Assembly (NCBI GenBank): GCA_031553395.1
Contig: JAVBLR010000001.1
Location: forward strand, 248,001 to 312,000
Length of the DNA stretch: 64,000 nucleotides
Source: WRGA01 sp031553395
Lineage (GTDB): Bacteria > Bacteroidota > Bacteroidia > Bacteroidales > WRGA01
Reading direction: 5' to 3'
Shown here one piece after another: positions 25,914-35,563 of the stretch (its first letter is position 1; each line of letters opens with the position of its first letter). Both the position numbers and the translations under genes were made by a program. Below the pieces are notes generated by a model. The model did not search any database, was not told where the DNA came from, and saw nothing but the letters and a program-made list of their open reading frames with translations.

Positions 25914-26609
25914 TTAGAATAAATTAATTGGTGTTATTCCTATTGTCATATACCACATTCCTCCTGAAAATGGCATATTCTTTTTATTTACAACAAATGG
26001 CACATACGCTATTCTTGCGTTAATTCCCCAACAATTTGACACTCCTGAGTATTCACTTTTCTGCATCTCCTTTTTTACGTTAATAAACCTATATGAAAAG
26101 TTTAACCCTATTACTGGCGATGGTCTTAGTCCGATTCTATATTTATCTCCACTCGAAGAAGTCAATTCTGAATGAACTAAAGCAATGCCTCCAAAGGGGT
26201 TTATTCTCCAATGTACTGTGTTTAAAATAGAATATCCCATAGAAAGTCCGTAAGTAGTAAAGTTTAATGTATCTTTTGGTGTCCATAGTGTATTATTGGC
26301 ATTGATGTCTTTTTTCAAATGGCCATCAGCGTACATAATGTATAATGAAAATGTCAGATTATTCCAATGATAATAATCTAAAGACATTGTTAAATCAAAT
26401 TTCCGCTTATAATAATCCGTTAAATTTCCTGTTGCATATGGAATCCCAAAACCAAAATAAAAAGCAAGAGAATTCTTTTCTATGTTTGTATTGGGAAAAT
26501 AATGATCATAATATTCAGCATCTTGATTGCCAGTCTCAACATTTTTTTCTTGTTGAGACACTGCATTTAAGCTAATCAGTAAACTAAAAATTAAAAAATA
26601 GTATTTCAT
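25914..26609 (-). CDS. Probable outer-membrane beta-barrel protein, unknown function
   Basis: 231 residues from MKYYFLIFSLLISLNAVSQ, a clear signal peptide. Alternating strands such as LAFYFGFGIPYATGNL, TMSLDYYHWNNLTFSLYIMYAD, TYGLSMGYSILNTVHWRINPFGGIAL and GMWYMTIGITPINLF (aromatic C-terminus) suggest a small barrel of eight strands or so. The frame opens three codons earlier (26618); the second Met fits the leader better. It is paired with the secreted gene at 25242. Confidence 0.6.
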   Translation of the reverse strand: MKYYFLIFSLLISLNAVSQQEKNVETGNQDAEYYDHYFPNTNIEKNSLAFYFGFGIPYATGNLTDYYKRKFDLTMSLDYYHWNNLTFSLYIMYADGHLKKDINANNTLWTPKDTLNFTTYGLSMGYSILNTVHWRINPFGGIALVHSELTSSSGDKYRIGLRPSPVIGLNFSYRFINVKKEMQKSEYSGVSNCWGINARIAYVPFVVNKKNMPFSGGMWYMTIGITPINLF

Positions 26610-26754
26610 ATTTTGCATTTATAATAAACACATAAGGGAAACCTTTCGGATTATAAAGTTTATAATTGAACTTACAAATGCTATTTCCATTTATATTATC
26701 ACATTACCATGCGATGCAATCACTTGGTAGCGAGTGATTTTTATATCAATTTTG

Positions 26755-28146
26755 TCATTGTTTGATTATCTTTATAATTTTACCTTTTACAAGTACAAAA
26801 TACAGACCTTGTGGTAGCTGTTTTACTGAAATACTTTCGTTTTTCGAAACCGTTTGTTGTAATACAATCTTTCCATTTAAGTCTGAAATTGTAATAAATA
26901 TACTTCTTTCAATACCGTTGATGACAAAATTTTCTGATACAGGGTTAGGAAAAATTTCTATACTATTGGTTTCTTGCTTTTTTATATTTGTTTCATCCAT
27001 TTCTGCAATTTGAGAAAATTCGCGCCATTCATCTGTTTGTTGATACAGTTCTGCAGAACCGAAAGGAACTTTCAAAACACAAGTACTTTTATCTATCGTA
27101 AAAAATACATCACTAATAATAGTAATTGGAACAGGATTTAGATTAATTATAGAAATAAGGCTTTGACAATATCCAAAAGCGGCAATTCCAATACTTGATA
27201 TACTGTTTCCCATAGTAATAGAAGAAAGATTTGTACAATTCCAAAAAACTCCATTCCCGATACTTGTTACACTATTTGGAATAGTAATGGAAGTAAGACC
27301 AGAACAATAATCAAAAGCATGATCTGTAATGTTTACAGTTCCATCTCTGACATCAATAATCGTATTATCAGGCATAATTCCTTTATATTTATACAATACA
27401 TTGTTAATATAAACAATACCATCAGGTAAATTATAATACCAAGGTATATTGTCAAAAGCATACTGCCCAATATTTATTACACTTTCAGGAATAGTTACAA
27501 AAAAAAGATTTGAACACCGATAAAAAGCATAATCTCCGATACTTGTTACACTATTCGGAACAATAATGGAAGTGAGACTAGAACAATTGAAAAAAGCATA
27601 AATTCCAATGTTCATCACGCTGTTAGGAATAGTAATGTTAGTAAGATTGGAGCAGTCAAGAAAAGCATAATCTTCAATGCGTACTACACCAGTAGGAATC
27701 ATATAGCTTCCGGATTTTTTTATAGGGCAACAAATTAATATTGTCTTTGTTTTATTGAACAAAACATTATTTTCAGACATAAATGAAGGATTTTCACTTT
27801 CAACATTAATAGAAGTAAGACTTAAACAATATTCAAAAGCTCTAATTCCAATGTTTGTTATGTTTTTGGAAATATCAATGGAGGTAAAATTACGACATTC
27901 CCTAAAGGCATAACTTCCAATACTTGTCACATCATCTCCTATCTCTATTTGTGTGATTTGAGAACGAATATCAAACCAAGGGGCCCCTCCTCGAAAGTCT
28001 TTCATCTCTCCTATTCCGCTAATTGTCAATGTACCTGTCAAACTGTTAAAGTTCCACGTAAGATTGTCGCCGCACTCTCCACTTTGGGCAAATCCCCATA
28101 CTGTTATTAAATTACAGACTAATAAGAAAAGTAGTTTTTTTTTCAT
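26755..28146 (-). CDS. BspA-type leucine-rich repeat protein with T9SS type A sorting domain
   Basis: 463 residues. Signal peptide KKKLLFLLVCNLITVWGFAQ. About nine LRR_5 repeats follow, of the form SVTSIGDYAFYRCSNLFFVTIP (residues ~55-370). Such proteins mediate surface adhesion. The last ~75 residues, starting IEIFPNPVSENFVI and ending GLYFVLVKGKIIKIIKQ, are the Por secretion (type A) signal of the type IX system. This second T9SS substrate in the window supports a working T9SS in the organism. Its ligand is unknown. Confidence 0.9.
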   Translation of the reverse strand: MKKKLLFLLVCNLITVWGFAQSGECGDNLTWNFNSLTGTLTISGIGEMKDFRGGAPWFDIRSQITQIEIGDDVTSIGSYAFRECRNFTSIDISKNITNIGIRAFEYCLSLTSINVESENPSFMSENNVLFNKTKTILICCPIKKSGSYMIPTGVVRIEDYAFLDCSNLTNITIPNSVMNIGIYAFFNCSSLTSIIVPNSVTSIGDYAFYRCSNLFFVTIPESVINIGQYAFDNIPWYYNLPDGIVYINNVLYKYKGIMPDNTIIDVRDGTVNITDHAFDYCSGLTSITIPNSVTSIGNGVFWNCTNLSSITMGNSISSIGIAAFGYCQSLISIINLNPVPITIISDVFFTIDKSTCVLKVPFGSAELYQQTDEWREFSQIAEMDETNIKKQETNSIEIFPNPVSENFVINGIERSIFITISDLNGKIVLQQTVSKNESISVKQLPQGLYFVLVKGKIIKIIKQ

Positions 28147-28276
28147 AAAATAAAAATTAAAGATTAAGCTTTTGGATTCGAGGTATCACTTTACTGATTT
28201 TAATTCATATTTCAAAAATAGATAAAAAAGTATTATGTAAGTTGTTGTTTGTTAATTATTTTGTGTATATTCGATT

Positions 28277-31200
28277 TTACCAAGGCCATTCCATATCCTC
28301 AATTTTCAACAAAATCAATTCTTTTGGATCTATCTCTATATGTTTGATTGCTTTTCTTCTCCAGGTATAAACGATATGAATCATACCATCAGATGTTTGA
28401 ATTACTGAAGGATAAGAATATTGCCCGATTGGAGAATCCTCCAGTACCAATGCTGCGAACCATGTTTTTCCATCTTCCGAAATAGCTACATTTAATGGAG
28501 TTCGTACGCCTTTGCCTCTTTTCAGTGTATCGTTGGGTAAAACATGATTGTAAACTACTAATTGTCTTCCATCCCGAAGTGTTACGGCATCAGTTCCCGA
28601 ATTATTATTCGGTAGCATTGTTTTTGCCACAGGAGACCAGGTTTTTCCATTATCTTTCGACCAGGATTCAACAATAGTCCTTTGCTGGCTACGGCAAAGA
28701 ATTTGCAACCTTCCATCAGAATAAGTCAAAATGGAAGGCTGTATTAGTTGGAATTCCTTTCCATCATTAATCGGACCAATCATTTTCCATGTTTTACCAA
28801 AATTTTTAGATGCCTCAAAATGTACTTTCCATCCATTGCCTTCGCTACTTGAAGGAGAAAGTAATGTGCCGTTTTTCAATAATACAGGTTTATTTTTAAC
28901 CGGCCCAATAAATCCATCCGGTAAGTCTTTTGGTTGAGACCAGGTAATTCCGCCATCATTGGAAGTAATTACTTTACCTTTCCATTCGGGAACATTGGGA
29001 CCAACCTTGTAGTACAATTGCAGTTCTCCGTTCGGCACCTGATACAATACCGGATTCCAACACGCATAACGCAATGTATCGTTTATAATGCCATTGGCTA
29101 CATTTTGCGGTTCTGTCCATTTGCCATTAATTCGCCTGCTGGTCCAAATACAAACATCGGGGTTGCGTTCTTTTGTTCCGCCAAACCAAGATGCAATTAA
29201 ATGCCCTTCTTTGGTTTCTGCAATTGTAGAGGCATGACTTTCAGGAAAAGACGGTTTTTCGCAGATAAATTCATCTGTAATAATTCCCTTTTTCCAACGG
29301 TTTTCAGCTTCTCCGTATTTACAAACAAATGTATAATTACCGGAACCGATTTCAAGATTAATACGTTCCTCTTCAGTACCGATATATTTTATTTCCTCGA
29401 TTTTTGTTACCGGATTTCCATTTTCGGTAATTTCATCAACCGTTTTTGCCGGAATAAGAATAGTTGCCCTTGTATTTGCCGGAATAGAAATATTCCAGGT
29501 AAATATTCCGTTTTTCAATGTCCAGTTACTCTTTATTTCACCATAAGGAGAATGGTGCGAGGCATTTACGGAAGTCAATGTTTCCGTCGGATTCGGTTTC
29601 ATCCGTAACATGTTGAATCCGGGTTGATTTTTGTACGTTTTAATTCCGGCTAAGTCTTCATACATCCAAACAATCAAATCACCCAAAAGCATTACATGAT
29701 TCTGTGAATTCATTTTCGGATTTGCTGTATCGCCATTCCACAATTCCCAAATGGTCGTGGCGCCCTTTTCAACCATATATCCCCAACTTGGATAGGTATT
29801 TTGAATGGCAAGAGAATAAGCAACATCGGCACGGCCTCTTTTTGTTAATTCGCGCATCAGCCATTGTGTACCGATAATTCCGGTACTTAAATGCATTTTA
29901 TCTGTTTCTACGATTTTATACGTAATTTGATTGAAAACAGCTTTTTCGTTCTCTTTATCAACCATTCCGAATGCCAACGGAAGTAGATTAGCTGTTACTG
30001 TATTATTGCCGTAAAAACGTTCTTTTTCATTGTAAAATTTTGTATTGAATGTTTCTTTTATTTTTTCGGCTAATGCGACATAAGCGGGAATATCAGCTTC
30101 ATTCCCACTTAATTTTGCAAACTTCTGCATCAATTGTAAAAAATGAAAATAATAAGCAGTAGCGATTAATGCGCCATCGGTTTTACGGTTTGGATCTTGC
30201 GAATGAATTAACTCTTGTGATTCGGGAGGAACACACCAATCTCCATATTTATCTTTGGTAACAATGTAGTTTTTCATATACTTATCCTTCATATAATCCA
30301 TCCATTTTTTCATAAATGGATAATGTTTAATGATAGGCTCCGGATTACCAAATTGGTTGTAAATCATATCTCCGACTTGCAGGTATGTTCCCGGCCAGGT
30401 CATATTATCACTGTAATAAGTCATGTAAAAAGCAGGAGCAATGTCAGATAGTTGCCCATTTTCTTTTTGAGACTCGCGGATATCATCCATCCATTTGATA
30501 TACAGAGTTTCATTATCGAAAATAAAACTTTCGCCCAAACAACCAGTAGAGTGATCGCCCAACCATGGCTGACGTTCGTCTCGCTGAGGACAATCAAGCG
30601 GAATTCCTTTGTAATTGCCATGGATTCCCCAATATGCATTTTTATATATTTTGTTTAATAATTCATTGGATGATTCGAAAGAACCGGTGGTTTGCATTTC
30701 ATCATAAATAACTTTTCCTTCAAAATCATTGATAGTAGGTGTTCCGGGAAAACCGGTTATTTCTACATAACGAAATCCATGATATACAAATGATGGTTCC
30801 CATATTTCCGTTCCTTCTCCTTTCAGCGTATAAGAATCAGTACACCAGGCGCTTCTTAGGTTTTCTACATATAAACTACCGTCTTTATTGATATTTTCGG
30901 CAAAACGCATTTTAATGATTGTTCCTTTGCTTCTTTTTGCCTTTAGTTGTAACCAACCAACCATATTTTGCCCCATATCAACAATAAATGTATCTGTTTT
31001 TAACTGTGTAATGTTGATTGGCTTAATGAATTCCATGATTTTCATGTTTCCGGTCATTTGGGCAGTAAGTTTACCTCCGGGAGCTTGTACAACTTGTGCA
31101 GGCAGCCATTTCCGGTCATTGTAACCATTTTTATTCCATCCGGGCATTTCTTTTCGGGCATCGTATTCTTCGCCATCCCATTCGTTATTCGAAATGATAG

Positions 31201-32062
31201 GCCCATCAGCAGTTATTTTCCATGTGTTGTCGCTGACAATGTTTTGCTTTGTTCCATCTGTATATTCAACTTCCAATTGTAACAACATCTTTGGAAACCC
31301 GAATGTCTTTATTTTGTGAGGTTTATAATTTTGACGAACAGTAAAAAAGCGTCCGTTTCCAAGAATTGTAGCAATGGTATTTTTTCCTTTATTTATGTAT
31401 GAAGTAACATCAAATGTATTATACATGACAGATTGAGTATAATCGGTCGGAACGGGAGCTAGAACCTGATCTCCGATTTTATTTCCATTGATGTAAAGTT
31501 CATATACACCCAAACCTGAAATGTAAATTTTAGCCGATCGGATTTCTTTTGTTCCAATAAATTCCTTTCGCAGATAACGTGCAGCTAAACGGGAATGCAT
31601 AGTTAAACTATCATTGAGAAATGCTTTATCCAATCCTATCCATTGCGCTTTCCAGTCAGTATCGGATAATAAACCAACACTAAACCGGGCTGGATTGCTC
31701 CAATCACTTTCTCCTTTATTTGTAAAAATTTTTACTTTCCAGTAAACGTTCGAGCGGCTTTTTAATGGCAACCCGGCATAGGATATTAAAATGGATTCAT
31801 TATTCTCGACTTTTTCGGAATCCCAAAAATCGCCTTCGTTTTTATTTAATTTTTCTAATGAAGAAGCTGATAGAATCCGATATCCTGTTTGAATTACATT
31901 TTTTTCTTTGGATATTATTTCCCAACTTAGATGTGGAGATGCTGTACCAATTCCTTCAGGATCTTTCATCATTTCACATCGAAGATTAATTACATCTACG
32001 GCATATACACAAGGTTGTACTGCAAAAAATAAGATAAGTAATGCTGCAATTGTTCTTTTCAT
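28277..32062 (-). CDS. GH78 alpha-L-rhamnosidase fused to a sialidase-like BNR propeller
   Basis: 1261 residues. Signal peptide KRTIAALLILFFAVQPCVYA. Residues ~20-915 are GH78: rhamnose-binding N-terminal beta domains (KIYISGLGVYELYINGNKIG), the catalytic (alpha/alpha)6 barrel with DCPQRDERQPWLGD near residue 495 (acidic active-site motif) and GATTIWELWNGD near 772, then the C-terminal beta domain. Residues ~925-1261 form a second enzyme-like domain of the BNR/sialidase-like type: FPESHASTIAETKEGHLIASWF, ITSNDGGITWSQP and WSKDNGKTWSP are Asp-box-like repeats. GH78 removes terminal rhamnose; the second domain may act on the neighbouring sugar of the same pectin- or gum-type glycan. No SusC/SusD pair or regulator is near. 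Confidence 0.9.
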   Translation of the reverse strand: MKRTIAALLILFFAVQPCVYAVDVINLRCEMMKDPEGIGTASPHLSWEIISKEKNVIQTGYRILSASSLEKLNKNEGDFWDSEKVENNESILISYAGLPLKSRSNVYWKVKIFTNKGESDWSNPARFSVGLLSDTDWKAQWIGLDKAFLNDSLTMHSRLAARYLRKEFIGTKEIRSAKIYISGLGVYELYINGNKIGDQVLAPVPTDYTQSVMYNTFDVTSYINKGKNTIATILGNGRFFTVRQNYKPHKIKTFGFPKMLLQLEVEYTDGTKQNIVSDNTWKITADGPIISNNEWDGEEYDARKEMPGWNKNGYNDRKWLPAQVVQAPGGKLTAQMTGNMKIMEFIKPINITQLKTDTFIVDMGQNMVGWLQLKAKRSKGTIIKMRFAENINKDGSLYVENLRSAWCTDSYTLKGEGTEIWEPSFVYHGFRYVEITGFPGTPTINDFEGKVIYDEMQTTGSFESSNELLNKIYKNAYWGIHGNYKGIPLDCPQRDERQPWLGDHSTGCLGESFIFDNETLYIKWMDDIRESQKENGQLSDIAPAFYMTYYSDNMTWPGTYLQVGDMIYNQFGNPEPIIKHYPFMKKWMDYMKDKYMKNYIVTKDKYGDWCVPPESQELIHSQDPNRKTDGALIATAYYFHFLQLMQKFAKLSGNEADIPAYVALAEKIKETFNTKFYNEKERFYGNNTVTANLLPLAFGMVDKENEKAVFNQITYKIVETDKMHLSTGIIGTQWLMRELTKRGRADVAYSLAIQNTYPSWGYMVEKGATTIWELWNGDTANPKMNSQNHVMLLGDLIVWMYEDLAGIKTYKNQPGFNMLRMKPNPTETLTSVNASHHSPYGEIKSNWTLKNGIFTWNISIPANTRATILIPAKTVDEITENGNPVTKIEEIKYIGTEEERINLEIGSGNYTFVCKYGEAENRWKKGIITDEFICEKPSFPESHASTIAETKEGHLIASWFGGTKERNPDVCIWTSRRINGKWTEPQNVANGIINDTLRYACWNPVLYQVPNGELQLYYKVGPNVPEWKGKVITSNDGGITWSQPKDLPDGFIGPVKNKPVLLKNGTLLSPSSSEGNGWKVHFEASKNFGKTWKMIGPINDGKEFQLIQPSILTYSDGRLQILCRSQQRTIVESWSKDNGKTWSPVAKTMLPNNNSGTDAVTLRDGRQLVVYNHVLPNDTLKRGKGVRTPLNVAISEDGKTWFAALVLEDSPIGQYSYPSVIQTSDGMIHIVYTWRRKAIKHIEIDPKELILLKIEDMEWPW

Positions 32063-32180
32063 ATAATTTTATAACTTTATTATCAATAGATTACATTTAA
32101 TTCTGACAGAATCTTACATAATCAGCTTAAAAGTATAAAATTATATAATATAAAGTAGTTATTTTGAGTTTATTCAAATA

Positions 32181-32218
32181 AAAAATGCCATAATCAATTT
32201 CCTGATTATGGCATTTTT
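32181..32218 (-). terminator. Terminator of the repeat-protein gene
   Basis: AAAAATGCCATAATCA (32181-32196) pairs perfectly with TGATTATGGCATTTTT (32203-32218). On the minus strand a T-rich run follows. It is close in sequence to the hairpin at 21511-21545 (shared GCCATAAT core). Confidence 0.9.
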
Positions 32219-32235
32219 ATATGGATGTATCTGAT

Positions 32236-34476
32236 TTACCGTATTCCTCTTCGGCCACTTCCAAAATTACCTGAGCGTTGGAATCCTTGAAAACGTTGTG
32301 TTTGCAATTGTCCCCGTTCGCGGGATTGTTCCGAATGGTTTAACTCTTGTGTTATATGACTTGGCAATGCAGTTTCGGTATGAGTTGTACCTAATTGTTG
32401 TTGTCGTGGCGCTGTTGCTGCAGGGTGTTGTTGTGTTGCACCACCCAACCCTCCTGCATGGCTCCATGAGCCATTCGGATTTTTTTGATAGATATTTCCA
32501 TCATGTCCTGCATATACATTGTTGTTTGTATGTACGACTGTACCATGTCGTCCATTTGTAACCACACCTTCGCGTCCACCGGATGTTTGGTAAGCAAAAG
32601 CGCTTCCATGAGCAGTAGTTACATGTCCCGACCTAGCCCATTGTGAACCATTGCTTACAGCAGAGTGTCCCCACTGAGCATACGGATTGTGAGCCTGAGA
32701 TGTATGTCCATAACTACCTGTCCAAGGATTGTAGGTGTTGGCAGCAGTTCGTCCTCCATACCAACCTTGTACATTGGCCGAACGTCCGTATCTTCCTGTA
32801 GCCGGGTTGTACCAAGCAGATGTTCCGGCAGCGCCATAAGGTCCATAAACCCTGCTACCTCCGGCAAAACCACCTGTCCACGGATTATAAACAACTCCTG
32901 TTCCGTATGTACATGGCCATGGCCGATAAACCGGATACATAGCGCCCGGTCCCCAATAAACGTATGGTGGATAATACCATCCTGTCCCATAAACAATAGC
33001 AGCATCAATAATTGCACCTACTGTAGCGCCAATAATAAATGCACCGAAATATCCGCTTGTAGTACCACATTCGACAGTTGTTGAGGTCGGATTGGTTTGT
33101 GTAACATACGTAACATTATAAACAGGAGAACTAGGTGGAATCGTGTAAATTTCGGAAGGCACCGAATCGGCAGTTTTCCAAGGACCTTCAGGAGATGTAG
33201 ATACAAACCATACAGCTTGGAAACAGAGATAGTAAAGATCTCCAACCCTGATTACTTTATCCTGTGTATTGGTTGCATATTGCATGGAAGTTCCTTCTAT
33301 CGGAGCAAACTTAGGATCTCCATCGTATGTAGCCTTTGCTTTTGCTTCTGCTTCCGAGCGATTTACAACTACTGTTGTCGGAATTTGAGCAAGCATTACA
33401 GCATCCGAAGCTTCTATTGTTCCAGGAACAGAGGCCAATACATGTGCTTTTGGAGAATTTTGTGGAATTTTGGCAAAATCGGCAGGTAAATTGTTTCCGG
33501 CATAACTCCAAGGGCCTCCAAACTTTGTTGCACGGAACCATCTTCCCGAAAGCAATATATAGTATTGATTCTGAGCCTTATCTACAAAAAGATCATTATC
33601 TGAGTTACTTACGTACAACAGTTCTGTTCCGGGTATTTTTTCAAAAACAGGAGTTCCTTCCGTGATTATTAATTCGGCGGGAACATTACTGTAAAATACA
33701 GTTGGAACGTCGGTTGCAGCATGTGGAGGTATTTCTTTTTTTACATCATCAAAATTTTGTCCGGTAGGAAGAGCAGACATATCTTTAGGTAAGGTCTTTG
33801 TCTGAGTCCACGTACTATTTAAATTTTGAGAAGTGAGCCATACATCATTTACCAATAAATAATATTGTTTGGTTGATTTCTGATAGAATAAATCCCAATT
33901 CGTATTCACAACAAAAGATATATCTGTTTTATCAATTGGTGAATATACCGGATTTCCATCAACAATCAACAAAATAGCCGGACTTGCACTATAAAAAATA
34001 GCCGGAGGATCGTTTTTTACAGTAACAGTTTGGGCTTTAACATCTTTCGGATTAAGTTCTGCCATAATCCGGTCTGTAGAAATGCTTTCCGAAGCTTTAG
34101 GCATTAAATCGATGACCGTTTTTTTCATAGATTCGGCTTTTTGAGCATCTAACGATGGAAAACGAACATCCGTATAATCGATATTGTGCAAATAAGTTGT
34201 ACGAGCATCTTTATCAGTTTTTGTATCACATGTAAAAGATGCAACACCAAGCACTTCGTCGCCACCACTTGGTGTAATACCGAATGCAATTCGCCCACTT
34301 AGTTTTTTATAATTATCCCATTTATCAATTTGAGGTTGATAATAAATGATATTTGCTGTTTTTCCGGATACCTGGCGTGGCCAACCGATATCCTGATTCA
34401 TATCACTTTGAGCTTTGAGCGATAAAACAGAAAGGATAATCAATGCAAAAAATGATAGGACTTTCATACTTTTCAT
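32236..34476 (-). CDS. Secreted protein with three ~115-residue repeats and Gly/Tyr/His-rich tail
   Basis: 746 residues. Signal peptide SMKVLSFFALIILSVLSLKAQ. Three repeats in residues ~150-460 share the plan AIFYSASPAILLIVDGNPVY ... QYYLLVNDVWLTSQNLNSTWTQ ... LPxDxxxIP, with cores QYYILLSGRWFRATKFGGPW and LYYLCFQAVWFVSTSPEGPW. A glycine-rich hydrophobic segment (YFGAFIIGATVGAIIDAAIVYG) follows near residue 480. The last ~260 residues are low complexity in Gly, Tyr, Trp, His, Ala and Gln (YNPWTGGFAGG, YNPATGRYGR and similar units). Databases often label such proteins as carbohydrate-binding, which I cannot verify. The tail probably makes it a surface or extracellular structural protein. Confidence 0.72.
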   Translation of the reverse strand: MKSMKVLSFFALIILSVLSLKAQSDMNQDIGWPRQVSGKTANIIYYQPQIDKWDNYKKLSGRIAFGITPSGGDEVLGVASFTCDTKTDKDARTTYLHNIDYTDVRFPSLDAQKAESMKKTVIDLMPKASESISTDRIMAELNPKDVKAQTVTVKNDPPAIFYSASPAILLIVDGNPVYSPIDKTDISFVVNTNWDLFYQKSTKQYYLLVNDVWLTSQNLNSTWTQTKTLPKDMSALPTGQNFDDVKKEIPPHAATDVPTVFYSNVPAELIITEGTPVFEKIPGTELLYVSNSDNDLFVDKAQNQYYILLSGRWFRATKFGGPWSYAGNNLPADFAKIPQNSPKAHVLASVPGTIEASDAVMLAQIPTTVVVNRSEAEAKAKATYDGDPKFAPIEGTSMQYATNTQDKVIRVGDLYYLCFQAVWFVSTSPEGPWKTADSVPSEIYTIPPSSPVYNVTYVTQTNPTSTTVECGTTSGYFGAFIIGATVGAIIDAAIVYGTGWYYPPYVYWGPGAMYPVYRPWPCTYGTGVVYNPWTGGFAGGSRVYGPYGAAGTSAWYNPATGRYGRSANVQGWYGGRTAANTYNPWTGSYGHTSQAHNPYAQWGHSAVSNGSQWARSGHVTTAHGSAFAYQTSGGREGVVTNGRHGTVVHTNNNVYAGHDGNIYQKNPNGSWSHAGGLGGATQQHPAATAPRQQQLGTTHTETALPSHITQELNHSEQSRERGQLQTQRFQGFQRSGNFGSGRRGIR

Positions 34477-34550
34477 TTTTAATTAGTTAATGTTTTAGAA
34501 TCTATTAACTAAAAAAACAAAAAAGGAATGAAAAGGTTCATTTTAGATTC

Positions 34551-35480
34551 TTAAGTAAATATAATTACCACCAATGAAATAACGGAAATCAAGAACCATA
34601 AGATCACACCTTGTAGCAAAGCCCGTGGGCCAACTGATTTCAGCACATGTCGTGTTAATCCTGTACCAATGAGAAAAATACTTATAATCATTCCTCTTTT
34701 GGCTAAAAGAACAATTACATCATATACATTTTGTGGCTCGGGAAAAAGGGTTCTTACAAATAAAGCAGTGATGAAAAGTAGAATGAAAATAGGAATGGAA
34801 ACCTTTTTACTTTCACTTTTAAATAAAAAAGATGTAAGCAATGTAACCGGAACAATCCATAATGCGCGTTGAAGTTTAACAGTTGTGGCTATTTGCAAGG
34901 CTTGACTACCATAGGTTTGTGCTGCGCCAACAACCGAACTTGTATCGTGGATGGCAATTGCAGCCCACATTCCGAAGTCCTGTTGAGAAAGATTTAATAA
35001 ATGCCCGATAAATGGAAAGAGAAATAATGCGACTGAATTTAGTATAAAAATAACACCAATAGCTATCGAAATATCATTTTTATTGGATTTAATTAGAGGT
35101 GCAACAGCAGCAATAGCACTTCCTCCGCATATTGCTGTTCCTACAGAAATCAGATAAGATATGTTTTTTCCTACTAATAGTTTTTTTCCTAAGAAATAAC
35201 CGATTGTCAATACGAATGTTATAGAAATAACAGTAAAGATAAACCCTTCTTTTCCAGCCTGTATGGCATCGGAAGCTTTTATTCCGAATCCCAAACCGAC
35301 AACAGAGGCTTGCAATAAATATTTTTGTGTGGGAGCAGTTATTTTCGAGAAAGGATTACCTACTGTTTGTGCAACAATTATTCCTATCAACAAAGCTAAG
35401 GGAGTATCAATAAATGGCAAAAAACAACAAAGAAAAGCAAGTAAATAAATAAGCTTTTTATAATCAAATTTCTTATTCAT
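34551..35480 (-). CDS. YeiH family putative sulfate exporter (UPF0324)
   Basis: 309 residues with about ten membrane spans. Landmarks: FCCFLPFIDTPLALLIGII at the start, GNPFSKITAPTQKYLLQASVVGLGFGI, the signature GTAICGGSAIAAVAPLI and the helix start MWAAIAIHDTSSVVGAA. These are diagnostic of PF03601. Members were proposed to export sulfate or related organic anions on weak evidence. Monocistronic on the minus strand; a strong hairpin separates it from floA. Confidence 0.9.
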   Translation of the reverse strand: MNKKFDYKKLIYLLAFLCCFLPFIDTPLALLIGIIVAQTVGNPFSKITAPTQKYLLQASVVGLGFGIKASDAIQAGKEGFIFTVISITFVLTIGYFLGKKLLVGKNISYLISVGTAICGGSAIAAVAPLIKSNKNDISIAIGVIFILNSVALFLFPFIGHLLNLSQQDFGMWAAIAIHDTSSVVGAAQTYGSQALQIATTVKLQRALWIVPVTLLTSFLFKSESKKVSIPIFILLFITALFVRTLFPEPQNVYDVIVLLAKRGMIISIFLIGTGLTRHVLKSVGPRALLQGVILWFLISVISLVVIIFT

Positions 35481-35500
35481 AATGATTTAATAAAAACAAA

Positions 35501-35537
35501 AAAACAGTTATCTCTTATAAAAGAGAATAACTGTTTT
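35501..35537 (-). terminator. Terminator of floA
   Basis: ACAGTTAT plus TCTCTT pairs with AAGAGA plus ATAACTGT around a 4-nt loop (35501-35537), with a T run on the minus strand beyond. Confidence 0.88.
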
Positions 35538-35563
35538 TGATGGTATTTGAAAAAATTAAGACC

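Noticed and set aside
32298..33665. Several long frames on both strands opposite the Gly/Tyr/His-rich repeat protein
   Set aside because: Shadow frames of a low-complexity gene; they lack starts with context and any recognisable domain.
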